In this document: positions 46,736-58,555 of the stretch, in pieces
Layout of the letters: every line of letters starts with the position of its first letter
Numbering within the stretch: the first letter of the stretch is position 1
Translations under genes and position numbers: made by a program
Assembly (NCBI RefSeq): GCF_016802725.1
Contig: NC_052671.1
Span: 9,157,501-9,221,500 of the forward strand
Direction: 5' to 3'
Origin: Solenopsis invicta
Taxonomy: Eukaryota > Arthropoda > Insecta > Hymenoptera > Formicidae
Length of the DNA stretch: 64,000 nt
The notes under the pieces: generated by a model
Databases searched by the model: none
What the model was told of the DNA's origin: nothing
What the model saw: the letters and a program-made list of their open reading frames with translations, nothing else

Positions 46736-46866
46736 TGACGCTTGAAGTTGGAAAAATCAAACTTGTTTCTGTTGACGCTGGCGCATAGTGTGTTATCGAC
46801 ATGTTCGATATGTCATCGATAGTGTGGTCACATAATCGCTTAGTTAGACCATAACGTCAAGCGTCA
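46736..46866. mobile_element. Small inverted-repeat element (131 bp)
   Basis: The ends TGACGCTTGAAGTT and, from the right, TGACGCTTGACGTT match at 13 of 14 bases. The interior is mixed with no coding capacity. Probably a small MITE; no target duplication confirmed. Confidence 0.5.
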
Positions 46867-47119
46867 AATGAAAAAATTTGCTATATACCACGAGAGATAA
46901 TTGATGGAACTAATACAAGAGATCGACTGTAAGTGTTTATAAATAGTATTCATTTACTTTTAAGATACTAACACATTTTTCTGATAATACATTTTATTGC
47001 GCGAATGCTAATTTCTAGAAAGCTACTTTAATAGTTCGATTAATTTGTGTAAATCTTTTATTTGTAATAACGTCTCGCATCAAGAGATCGCATAGAAATA
47101 AAGCAAATTCAGCAAGAGA
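46867..47119. other. AT-rich spacer
   Basis: No feature recognised. Confidence 0.45.
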
Positions 47120-47240
47120 AATTATATTTTTATTGGATATTTTTCATTGGACATTTTGAAAGTGCCACTATTACTAATATTTTTAAAATTAACAGTATTT
47201 CCTAAATGCCCAAATAAATATAAAAAAATACTTGTAACCT
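47120..47240 (+). repeat. Inverted repeat pair, left arm
   Basis: Contains TTTTTATTGGA, then AACAGTATTTCCTAAATGCC and CAAATAAATATAAAAAAATAC. The inverse of 49030-49141 carries the same order with AACAGTATTCTCTAAATGCC. Arms of about 110 bp, about 1.8 kb apart. A dispersed repeat of unknown class. Confidence 0.7.
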
Positions 47241-48402
47241 GTAACGTATTATTAATAACACTAGATATACGTTTATTGAGAAATATGAAGTAAATATCTC
47301 CTTCTCAAATTTTTTTCAATTCCGGAGTAAGACGCGGAACGATCAACGAAAGATGTTGGAAATCACCAGCCCTTAAGACGAAACGATGAAAAATGTCGGC
47401 CGGTCGAATGATAAACGATCGCGAGCTCATAACCGACCGAATGATACACTCAAGAACTCATTGTCCGAGTGAAGTTTTCAGGTGGTTCCCTTCCATTGTC
47501 AGCTGTGCGGCTTCGTATTGTTGCGACGTTGCCGCGTGATGAAGTGACCGAAAAAATCTTTCGCACTCCGTGGAAAGAAGGAAAAGATAGTTGCGAGAGT
47601 AGAGCAACGCACACACATACGCGCGCGCGCGCGCGTATCACACACGTTTCGCCATGCGAGTCTGAGAACTACGATCGACTCGCGTGAATAGCACACAAAG
47701 TCAGACGATAATAGCTCGAAGCAGGTTCCTTCTATTTTTATCTTCAAATCGATTCGCTCAACTGTGCCCTTTTTTTGACGCTTTTTAAACGCGCAGCAAG
47801 ATAGACAAAAATGTGAATCTTCGCAGCACGTACGCGCCAATGCGACCGTCTACATCGAAATCCTTTCAAAAGGGCGAAAGCAAAAGCGCGAGAAATCACA
47901 AATGGAGTATGATACGCGCGATTACACTACACATAAAAAATAAATTAGAGTAAACGTACATCGTGCAAAGTCGAAAGAAGAAAAGGGAAGTAAAAAGCGC
48001 AAGTTTAATAAATTCAAGAGATTGCGTATGTGCGAGCGATTCCGTGTTAAGTCCAGCGAATCGTGGGAATGTACGCCAATAGATATGTAAGCAGATACCG
48101 TCGGACATCGCCCGATTTGATTCGTGGACGTTACCAATCATCGCTCGCGCAGAACGACCGGCAACTGAACGCACATTCGGAAGTAGAAGGCGCGATCCTA
48201 GGCCAGCGGCGCGTCCCGCTAGCATCCGACACTGCTCGCCCTCCTTCCTGCCGCGGTTGTCGTCATTGTTTCATTGTGTTATAAACGCATTGCGTGCGCT
48301 TAGTGCGTGGAGCGAGGGTGTATCGATTGCCCCGCCCCCTGCTGCGTAGCCATGACGACACACCCTATCCTATCTAACCCCTAGCCTAACCCCCGGCTAC
48401 TA
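47241..48402. other. CpG-dense block between inverted arms
   Basis: GC-rich and CpG-dense at 47340-48360, with a (CG)n run near 47620-47635 and paired ACAC runs. The open frames here (47450-47840, 47896-48284) are overlapping and unrecognised. Candidate promoter or enhancer island. Confidence 0.35.
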
Positions 48403-48415
48403 TCTTTCTCTCTCC

Positions 48416-48465
<50 letters not shown>
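48403..48465. repeat. (CT)n microsatellite
   Basis: Long, nearly pure CT tract with one CCCC interruption. Confidence 0.95.
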
Positions 48466-49029
48466 ACGTTTCAACCCCTCGCGCGGCAACATAGGTTCTC
48501 CTCCTTCCTTTTCGTCATTCGGAGCCCGAAAAGCCCTGAGTCGCCTTCTCGAGGAGGAGGATGAGATGACAGTGGACAAGGAAGGCCCTGTCGTCGGCCC
48601 GACAAAACAAGTGACCTGTCACGTTCTTCTCGTGAATTGAAAATCCGTCATTCTCTCCACGATTACGCGGACCGTTCTCGCGAGTTTGAGCAGTGATACT
48701 TTTTGCGTTACTTATCTCCACGTTTTCTGAAAGTGTCGCGTTTAGCTACTTCCTTCTAATACTTTGCACTGTAGAAAGAACCATGATCCAATGTTGTTCA
48801 TTCGACATTTGCAGACGTTAGATAGCTCAGATGTTTTAAATCCAATACATACGTGTGAGAAAAATGTTAATAATGTCGATTTGCAAAATATTGTATGAAT
48901 ATGTTTTGTACTTTTTCTGAGTTTTTACTCCTTTTACGATTACTAATAATAATGTTAAAGTTAATTAGCCTTATATTATTTACAATGTATTTATTCTCAT
49001 AATATTGCACAACATTCAAGAAAAAACTC
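48466..49029. other. Intergenic sequence
   Basis: GC-mixed then AT-rich; no gene recognised. Confidence 0.4.
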
Positions 49030-49141
49030 AAGTATTTTTTATATTCATTTGGGCATTTAGAGAATACTGTTAACTTTAAAAATATTAATAATAGTAGCAC
49101 TCTTCAAATTTTACGTCTAAAAAATCTCCAATAAAAAATAT
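49030..49141 (-). repeat. Inverted repeat pair, right arm
   Basis: Its reverse complement parallels 47120-47240 (see that entry), including GGGCATTTAG on the + strand and the TTTTTATTGGA end at 49128-49138. Similar length, moderately diverged. Confidence 0.7.
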
Positions 49142-51756
49142 GTCGTAATTTGTCTTGCAAAATTTGCTTGATTTCTGTGGTCTCTTGGCGCGGAATGTTA
49201 TTTCAAATAAGAGATTCATACAAATCGATCGAACTATTCAGACAGCTTTCTAGAAATAGAAGTTTCAAACAGTTTAAAATGAAAATCGAAATAATCGGTT
49301 CGTTGATTAAAGTCAAACATTCAGAAGGAGGAAATGGCTGGTTTTCAACTCATTGAAAACAGAAAATAAATAACTCATGTGCATTTGGATAAGAAGACAG
49401 GTCTAACAGATAGAACGAACGGTTCAAATATATCTTGAAAAATTTATAGCAATAATTCAAAATGTCAAATAAAAGTTTAGACATAAAACATCTGGTAAGC
49501 GCGTGTTCCGAATGTACAAAAGTTCTAGTTTTTAAATAACTTGTGCTTAAAATAAATGCATGAACAAAAATAACAATATAAATCAGCTTGGAGCAAAATT
49601 GTTTTCACCGACAAAAGAGAGGATTATGAGAATAGCGCGGCTCGCCCGGGAAAACAGCAATTCCCGGAAAGTCATGGAGAAAGAGTGAGAGAGAGAGAGA
49701 GAGAGACCGAGTTGAGAAATTTTTAGGGCCTGTAGGGTCCCGGGAGAATTCCCTAAGCCCAGTTTGTGGGTCCCGGCCGAGAGCACAATACGTCTCATTA
49801 TGTTATCCGCGCATCTCTCGACACAGCCATTTATCATTCCTCCGCCCGTATACCAATATATCGATCCCCTTCTTACGTGCGTAAAACTCGAGCCCGTGGC
49901 GGCGGCGGCGACCTATCTCGGGACCGAGACGTTGGTACGTGCAGGTTCTCGCGCGAGAGCCTTTGTCTATGATGGAAGAAAGGCTCTCTCTCGCGCATCG
50001 GTGGAACGCGAGAAGAAACAAGACATACGGAGCTCGTAGAAATGGAAAACGATCATCTTCTACCGATCGTGCGAATGATACCGAGCCGATTTACGGATAG
50101 CGCTGATCGCCGCAGTTCCATTGCCGTGCGCGGGCCACGCCGCGCCGTCATCCGTAATGGACCGCAACTTTAAACAAACCCCCATGTTCCGGGGAATTGA
50201 AGAGCGTTGTAAATTATTCACGAGAGGAGTGCTATCGCGCGTGTGCACTTGCAGGCGGTTACAAATAGTGTTTCAGCGCCTGTGTGATTATGCGTCGTGA
50301 CATGTATCTCTTTAAGGCGCGAGAGTCGCACGACGGGAGATTGATACGAAACACGTCATTCGGACCATTGCGATGAGGGTTGAGCCCGATGATCATTGAT
50401 GAAAAATCAAGAAAATTCTCATGCACACGCGTCGTAATTCGAAAACGAATTTTTACGGTCCCACGCGACATCGACGATAATTAAAGATCCGCCTTCAGAA
50501 TATTCCGATTTACTGGTGCAGAGCGCATGTCAGCGATGAGGTAACGTCACTCGGCGAACGGAACGGGAAACAATTAGAGCTGACGGAGAGAAACGCACAG
50601 ATATTTCAGTGTAATGTAATCTAGGCGACAGCGACGACGATCGAAACAGTTCGTTCGCGCCACTTATTATTCATGGAATCGCGCTCGCTAATGTGTCTGG
50701 TGCTGCGTGTCCCCACACACGTGCACGCACACGCACGCACGCACGCACGCATACGTACGCACGCCCGGTGGTTAAGCTTGCTGCGCGCGGTTACACGCAC
50801 GTGGGTGGTACACGGGTATGTGCGCAAATGAGCGCCAGTGGAAGATCGCTCGACGTCGACTCACGAATATATGTATGGGAAAGAAAAATCATCCATCACG
50901 TTCGAGGCCATCCAGAGTTGGCAGTGGTGGACGGACGATGTTTTGGGCATCGTTTCTCTATGGACGCGCGCGTCATAAAATTGATGAGCGTCTTTGACTA
51001 ATTTATTACGTTGAAAAAAACGCACTGAAATTCATAATGATCGGGGTGAGACTTAGCATTTTTTTTACAGCCCCGTCGACGCGCACGTTTCTACCTATAT
51101 CGTTCCCGAACGCGGTTGCAGGTCCGATTATGAATGGTTGTGAAAGCTTATTTTTTAGATTATTTAATGAGGACGATGGTCCAATATAGCGTTTCGTAAA
51201 AATATGCAAGTATTAGCTTGTATACATAAATAACTGAAATTTTAAACAAGAATTGAAGGGTCAACAGTCTGTCAGTTACGAAGAGTTGGAAGTTTAAGAA
51301 TACGCAAACATCAGAAACAAAACCTCTTGATTAATGTGAGACTTGTTTCTTACCAAACTATTATAAACTTTAAAATCTTTTCAATGTAATTAATAATTCA
51401 ACAGATTATTACAAGAATTAATATTAATTGTTAAAAAAAATATTTAAAAATAAACTTTAATTGTGCTATTAAAGAGATATTGACTCCAAATTGATTACAA
51501 AAGTTTTAAACAAAAACTAACATCAAAAATTAGAATATTACTGTTTTTATGTCTACATAGTTTAATTTTGTATATTAATATTGTAAAAATAATTTCCTCC
51601 ACGGGCTATCTATAAAGTCTATCACTTCCAATATTTCGAAAATGGTTTAAAATTAGGAAGTTTATGGTTTAAAAATAAGAAAAACTGCAAAATACGTGTT
51701 TAATCATTTTGAGGAACTACTCTATCCAATTTCATTGAAAGAACAGAGAAACGCAA
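49142..51756. other. Intergenic sequence with CpG-dense part and microsatellites
   Basis: A GA tract at 49687-49706, a GGC run near 49900-49911 and an (ACGC)n run at about 50721-50751 are visible. CpG density is high from about 49600 to 51000, then the sequence is AT-rich. Open frames at 49583-51209 overlap on both strands and are unrecognised. Confidence 0.4.
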
Positions 51757-52180
51757 TTTCAGAAACAGAGTTTCTTTGAGTCAAAAAACATTTATTTCAA
51801 TCAAAGAAATTTGAGCGTTGCTATACAGTTAAAAAAAAGTTACTTTGATTTGAAAAACTTTTTTAGTTGTTTTTTTTAATTAGAATTAAAGAAATAGTTT
51901 GATGATGCAAAACAAATTTTTTTTAATGAAAGAGATATATTTTCAAAACCAGAACAACTAAATTATTTTTGTATCAGTACTTTCTTTGAATTAAAAAATT
52001 ATATTGTTTAATTTAAACAACTTATTTGTTTACTTTAAAAAGGGCTAATAACATCATTTTTTGAAATTAAATAATTTGTTACTTTCCTCAAAAGTATTTT
52101 CACTTCAGCTTAAAAAAAATCAAGTTAAAGAAATGAGTTTATCAATTTAAACGTAATTTTTCTCTACTATAAGTGAATAG
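51757..52180 (+). repeat. Dispersed repeat family 3, copy B (~420 bp)
   Basis: Same orientation as 30291-30710 and collinear with it. Shared words are AGTTTCTTTGAGTCAAAAAA, ATCAAAGAAATTTGAG, AAAACCAGAACAACTAAAT and AAGTATTTTCACTTCAGC. The right end contains AATTTTTCTCTACT, the inverse of which (AGTAGAGAAAAAT) resembles the left end of copy A. No coding capacity. Confidence 0.7.
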
Positions 52181-53330
52181 TCTCTCGAAATGATCGAACA
52201 CATATTCCATTTTTTCATAAATTTTGTACTGTCTTCAAAATACAAGGGGATAAAAAAATTTTGTTGACACTCTGCATAATGTGTGAGTTAACAAAATATA
52301 TTATTAAAAGATAAAACACTTCAGAATAAATTTTATCTTTATAAATTGTACCGAGATAAAATGCTTCGCACTTCGCGCAAGGTGCACAGTTATCAGTTTC
52401 TAAATTCTTTTTCTCGATCTTGATAATAACATTAATATTAATTGCATACATGTATTCTTCAAAATTCCCAAGTACAACTGAAATGCGGGGTAGTGGGAGA
52501 GCGGGCGCGTGTTCGTACCATAAGATTTCAAAGGCTTCATCTCTTTCCAACTACGGCGCTTAATTAATAAACTTGCGATCTTATCGAGCGCAACAAGACA
52601 CACATCCTCCCTTTTGCATCATGCCTGCTACTCCGTGTCCTCTTCTCTTTCCCGTTACCTCGCCGTTCGCTCGAGCATTTTTCTCTTTTCTTCCCGAGGG
52701 GGAGGGCGCGATTTTTGAATCAGGCAAACGCAAGCGCTCGCAAGCGTGAAAAATGATGCAATTTTCGCGGCACGCCTCCTATAGCGCGCCTGAATCTCGC
52801 GTATAAAGGTGCCTATTAGGTATATCCACTTGGCCCCGAGGTGTACGAGGCGTCGCGTTGATCGTGCGCGAATCTACTGGATGCTCCCGCAATTCGAAAT
52901 GCCGCTAAATTCGTTCCGCCGCGCTTGAAATAAAACGCAAAACGAAGAAACTCGCTCGATATTGCTTTTTATCGAGATTTGTTCACGTCATATCGCGAAC
53001 GTTTCGCTCCTAATGATCCATTTATATCGGCGCGTTACAGAAAAATCTACAAGGGCGAGTGCTTTTTAGCGCGATATTTTTTTTTGCGAACAATAACGCC
53101 GGTGCGTAACGTATAAAATGAGAAATATAAATGAAATGATCAACCTCGAGCCTTTTTAGATTCTCCCGCAGAAAAAAGTCGCGAGAGTTTCATAATATCC
53201 CATCAAATTTATCAGAAAATTATTGGAACAGGTACGTAATACTACGGTGTGTAATAATTTCATTTGAATTCGATATCAAAGAAACGATTAACATTCTTAG
53301 AATTTGTACGTAAAGAGGCACAACATGTAT
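52181..53330. other. Intergenic sequence
   Basis: AT-rich, then CpG-richer at 52600-53100. The open frame at 52215-52550 (- strand) is unrecognised. Confidence 0.4.
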
Positions 53331-53445
53331 ACACATATATATGTATATATAAAAAAAATATATATATATGTATGTGTGTGTGTGTATGTATAAAATACAA
53401 CAAATCACACATTATGTGATATATGTATATGTATATAATGCAGGT
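53331..53445. repeat. TA/TATG/TG microsatellite
   Basis: Alternating TATATG, TATATA and TGTGTG units with an A-run interruption. It generates spurious Tyr/Ile/His-rich open frames on the - strand. Confidence 0.9.
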
Positions 53446-54029
53446 ATATGTACACGCACCCACGGCGGGGTCCTCCGTCATATACCAACAGTGGGACTTT
53501 ATGAAAGAGACAGATGGAGGTGAGGGCGCGTTCGAACATCTGCCGGTGATGTACCCCTTGATATCGATCAATTACATCGTGCATACCGGTCGGTCGAACG
53601 ATAAGACAATGTCTTCACACGTGGCCTTTATACAACGTCAACCTCATACTTCTTAAATAATGGCATGCGATTTTCGTTTTATTCACACGATTAAAGGTAT
53701 AATATATTCTCGGGTGTATTGCTCTTATTGCTCGGCAGTTTTCGTAAAAATAATATCGCTCGAAGAATTATATTTGAACAAATATGTTCAAGATTTCTAA
53801 AAACTGATATTGTCAGATGGGAGTGATTCCAAAAGTTCCATCTAAAAATGATAATATAAAATTTTATTAAAAAAAAAATATATATTTTATTTCTCAATCA
53901 TCTTGTGTTGATTAATGAATTTTACTCCTTAGTAAAATACGTAAAGAATTAAAATCAAGTGTCTTTCGGTAAAAGGATTCCAGTCTTTCTTCGACGCTAA
54001 AGATAGACGAGGCGAAGGACCGAGAAATC
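53446..54029. other. Intergenic sequence
   Basis: An open stretch at 53446-53656 (+ strand) reads through APTAGSSVIYQQWDFMKETD and has a GTGAGG donor-like word at 53520, but its upstream AG is preceded by TATG repeats rather than a pyrimidine tract. It is not called as an exon. The rest is AT-rich. Confidence 0.35.
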
Positions 54030-54340
54030 ACATGGATTGCGAGAGGCTCCACCTAAGAGAGAATCGTACTCGTCGAGTAGGCTCCTCACCTCTTCTGCTA
54101 TTGGTCGACACGTAGCCCGCCATTGTTTCATTCACGCCTGTTGCACGTTTCTCATTTATCTCGTTCGGTCTCTTCCAGTTTTTACATTTCTACGAGACGC
54201 GCGCCGCAATACGAACCGAAAATATACTGTTGTTCAATTAACGAGGGTAAGATCCAGAGATGCGATGGCCTGCAGCGGCAATTGCATCAACGTGGAATTG
54301 AAGCATTTTCTTCGTCTATTTTCATCTTTTACAATCAATC
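54030..54340. promoter_or_regulatory. Weak promoter-like patch (inverted CCAAT, CGCCATT)
   Basis: ATTGGTCGAC (inverted CCAAT) lies near 54099-54108 and CCCGCCATTGTTTC near 54117-54130, in a CpG-richer patch of an otherwise AT-rich area. The + strand open frame 54037-54369 is unrecognised. Suggestive only. Confidence 0.2.
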
Positions 54341-56580
54341 TGCGTTTTCGATTGCTTACGTGTTGTTGATAACGTTATTTTATATTTAAATAAATTGAAT
54401 TTTGTATAACATAATCGATATAATATTATACTGTTGCACAAAACGCAAATATTATCTTTTGATATCTTTTAGATATTTATATAAAAAAAAGCATATTTGC
54501 ATGCGCTATGTTATCACATGATATTATAATATAAAAAAGAAAATAACTTTTAACATTCAATCATAAATAATACTTTATATACGATCTGCACTATGTTGTG
54601 AGAATATTTTAACAATCTGGGAAGACAAATGCAAAAAGCACGAATCTCAGACGATGTTCGATGATCCTCAGGGAAATATCCAGAACGTCAAAAGACGCTT
54701 ATAAGAATGTGGTCACGTTTTGGAAGAGATGCAAAGAAGCCTTGTAATCTTGGAAAGTTAAATGGGCACGGATAATGACCCTTATACCTGTTTTAAGACG
54801 GTACGCTCTTTGAAAGCGAACAGACCGGAAAAATCAAACGAAACGGCTTGTTACGGCTTGTTGGGCTATTCAGGTAAACCACTTGTGCACAATGCATAAA
54901 AGACGAAAAACAATTTAGCGCAACTGACATGTAAAATAGAGAGAAATCCTGCAAAAATACCCAAGTGAATACATCCGAGCATCTCAATGGCCGACTCGAA
55001 TCGATTTTTCACGAATGCACGAGTAGAACATAGGAGTAGGACAAATTCTCTCAAAGTTTTCTTGTATAAATACATATAAGATCTCACATGACAAACATAC
55101 AAAAAGAAATTATTACCGTAATTCAAAAATATTTCATACTTTAACAATTTGAAAAGAACGATTCAGCAATGTGGACAACAGTTGACTATGTTACATTCTC
55201 ATTTCTTAAGAAATTGTTAATTCTTTAATTTTTTAATTTATTGTCTGTTTCAATATGATTTTAGTACACAACAATTTTTCAATGCCAAAAAAGATTGAAG
55301 TCTGTTAATCAATTATTTAAAAAGGTCAGAGGAAAATTTTGAATAGAATTTACATAGAAGAATTAATGGCTTATGAATCAAATTTCTTAAAAATTTGCAA
55401 AAAAAGACAGACTATTCTTTAAGAAACTTCAAGGGGATGCTAAAGTTATCCCTTTTTACCAATCAAATATTATTGTTTTTAAATATTTTGCTAATTGTAT
55501 TTACAGATTGAAAAATCAGTATTTTTCTAATTATATTTACAGATTTAAAAATATTTTGGAGAACTCCAGAAATATTTCAGATATCATAACGATGTAAAGC
55601 ATGACTAAAATATTGAAAGATCATGCGAATCTAAGCTACTTGATGAAACAAGATGAAACAATCAATTTAAATATTTGAAAATATTTATTTAAAATCGAAA
55701 AAAAATTTAGTGATTGATAAGCATTAAAAAATAAATAAATGACTGTCTGCATCATTAATCCTTACAATACAATATTTTTCTTGTTAGATTACAAATTAAT
55801 ATAAAATTTAGTGACGTTTATATTTGCAACATGAGAAAGAAAAACACAGACGCGTAAATAAACTTTAATAATTTGTATAGTTTTTGCGAGTTTATTCCAT
55901 TGGATAAAATCCGGAACGGTAAAGACCGGAATTCGCCATGATTTCTTTCATTCATTGAACTTTTCCAACCAACCTTGTCGGAAATACTTTTTCACGTTAA
56001 GAATGGTCACAGGTTTTATTTAAAAATTAATTGCAAATTTTTATCTCGTGTTATATTATAGATCCCGTCAGATGACAACGCGTTTCTTTCCCGGCAGCGA
56101 ACATGTATGGCAATTATAATAACGAAATAATAATCAAGACATACTCAAGTTGATATTTACATTAACACGAGTTGGTGCACACGTAACACTCGATGCAAGT
56201 GAGAGTTAAGTATCATGTTTCACGATGTATAATTACACAACGAAGAAATATTGCAGAAAGATATGCGCAATTAAAATACACGTTTTAATGTAAGAAAATG
56301 TATAATAGTTTCATCAGTAATCACATATGAACAATTAAGTGTATTCGTTTAGCGTGTGCAGTAAGTACACATATAGTATATTTGCCGTTAAGAAAGAACG
56401 AGGCTAACAGGTTTTTGCATCACGTCTGAAACAGCGGTAAATATATACCATTTTGCGGTCTTCTACATTTATGCTAATTCAATTGAAATTACTATAGTAA
56501 ATATACTAATAAATTATCTATAATTCTTAAACTTCTCAAAGTTATTTGGCTCAAAGATACCTCGATTATTTCAACGCAAG
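54341..56580. other. AT-rich intergenic stretch
   Basis: More than 2 kb of AT-rich sequence with no exon, RNA gene or clear transposon ends. Confidence 0.45.
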
Positions 56581-58033
56581 TTAATGTCCGGCATGACGGG
56601 GAGAAGTAAATTCCCCCCCCCCCCTAATTTAAATTCCTTTATACAAACGATTTGGGTGTAAAATCAGGACTTTAAAATAAAAGAGAGACGCGCGCGAGCC
56701 ACTCGCTCATGATTTTGTCCGAGAGCAAGCTCACCTGTCATCGGGCAAACAATGGAAGGCAACCAAAACGAGAGAACGAGGAGGTGGCGCAAGATGGTCT
56801 CGGGGAGAAAAAGAGACAGACAGCGCGTAAATAAGTGTAAAAAGGGGCGGGAGAGGGGAAAACGGGATGATCGGGGGTCCACGAGAGATGGGGTTCCCTG
56901 TCCCTCCCCATCCTAGTGGCATCCTTTGCCTCCGTCGCGGGGCTATAATTTGGTCCTTGGAGTTGCCACGCCCACGCATATACATCACCCTACTATCGAG
57001 ATCTCGTGAGTCAGATAAGGCTTGTCACTTTGTCGGCGTACGTATACATACGCGCACGCATACAGGCGCGGAACGCGCGGAATAGTGGAGATGAGAATCC
57101 GGATAACAACTTTGACCGGGAAAGTAGGAGAACCTGCGGACGAGGCTGCAGCCGCAGTTGATCCGAGTCAACTACACCATGTCGGGTTGAAATCGAATTC
57201 CATATTGGTACTGGTCTCGCGCGCATACACGCGCGCGCACACACACGCACACTGTCCTTCCTCTATATTGTACGCGTAATTAAGGCGACTCTTCGTCGCG
57301 AGGGATAAGATGGGATAAGATAAATGCGGACGAGGAGTTATAAGACACAGTTATGAATATTTATGAATCAATACACAGCCGCGACCAATACAAAACACTC
57401 GTATCACTCTGTGCGTGACAAAATATTCTAGGATTCATATAAATTTAATTTATTCATAACGATTAAAACTTTTTTCATGAAAACTCGAGATTTTTATCGA
57501 AAGAAACCTTGCGAATTTCGAATGATAGACCTAGAAGATTTGTTGTTAACCATGCCGTCGTAAAAAGAATGGCTGGAAGGAAGTGGCACGAACGCGTAAT
57601 CGGGCCTTTGATTATGACCATTTCAAACCTTCTTTCGGGATTCCGCGCATCAGTGTCGTGACAAGGAATCCCGACGCTTTTGACACGCGTTACATCCGTA
57701 TAGCGGAATATCAACCTGTCAGGGATGTTGCAGGGTGTGAAACTCCGAGTGAGTAGGTATATACGCGCATACCCGCACGGATATACGCGTATATACAACG
57801 CATAATATACCAGGTGACCCTCCTCAAACCGAACCACGCCTAGTTAGCCACCATTGTGCACTCTGAGAGTTTATGAACTGGAAACGAATAATCGCGCTCT
57901 TGACAACTTGATCGTTATGCGACTGTGGTAAATCCTATACCTTCTCCGAGGAAAGTTTATCTCCTTCGGGGGAACTGATCCGTGCATGTTATATATTCTA
58001 TCTAATAAGCCTTTATACGAATGTGTAAATACT
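56581..58033. other. CpG-dense block then mixed sequence
   Basis: A C-run (about 56615-56624), GC-rich sequence to about 57300 and an (AC)n/(GC)n run at 57225-57250 are visible. Open frames overlap on both strands (56664-57279) without recognisable products. Confidence 0.4.
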
Positions 58034-58555
58034 GTAATTGATTGTTTATATATGTTACATAGCAATATACAATAAAAAAAGAGTTTAGTAATAGCCACCA
58101 AATGTTGAGTGAAATAATGCCAATTAAATATTTGGTTAATATAAAAATAATTTTTTTTTCTGAATATTTAGCGAGTATCAAAATTAGTAATACTTATAAA
58201 ATATTAAAAAAAATAAAACTATTTTTAGTTACATTAACCAAATACTTGGTTGGCATTATTTTCACTCAACCATTTAACGATTACCGCCAAACTCTTTTTT
58301 CGGTGTAATTGATTGTTTATATATGTTACATAGCAATATACACTAAAAAAAGAGTTTGGTAATAGCTACCAAACGTTGAATAAAATAATGCTAATTAAAT
58401 ATTTGGTTAATATAAAAATAATTTTATTTTTCTGAATATTTAGTGAGTATCAAATGTAGTAGTACTTACAAAATACTTAAAAAAATAAAACTATTTTTGG
58501 TTATTTTCACTCAACCATTTGACGATCATCACCAAACTCTTTCTTCGGTGTACAT
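58034..58555. repeat. Tandem duplication (period 271 bp) of a palindromic MITE plus flank
   Basis: GTAATTGATTGTTTATATAT occurs at 58034 and again at 58305, 271 bp later. Each unit continues into AACATTT/AACGTTG-type inverted ends. Unit 1 runs from AAAAAAAGAGTTTAGTAATA to the inverted CCAAACTCTTTTTTCGGTGT; unit 2 runs from AAAAAAAGAGTTTGGTAATA to CCAAACTCTTTCTTCGGTGT. Because the same 35-bp unique flank is copied, this is a segmental tandem duplication, not two insertions. The MITE parts are about 58069-58304 and 58344-58552. Confidence 0.85.

Noticed and set aside
53446..53520. Possible short exon flanked by AG and GTGAGG
   Set aside because: The acceptor follows TATG repeats with no pyrimidine tract, and the translated text matches no family I recognise.
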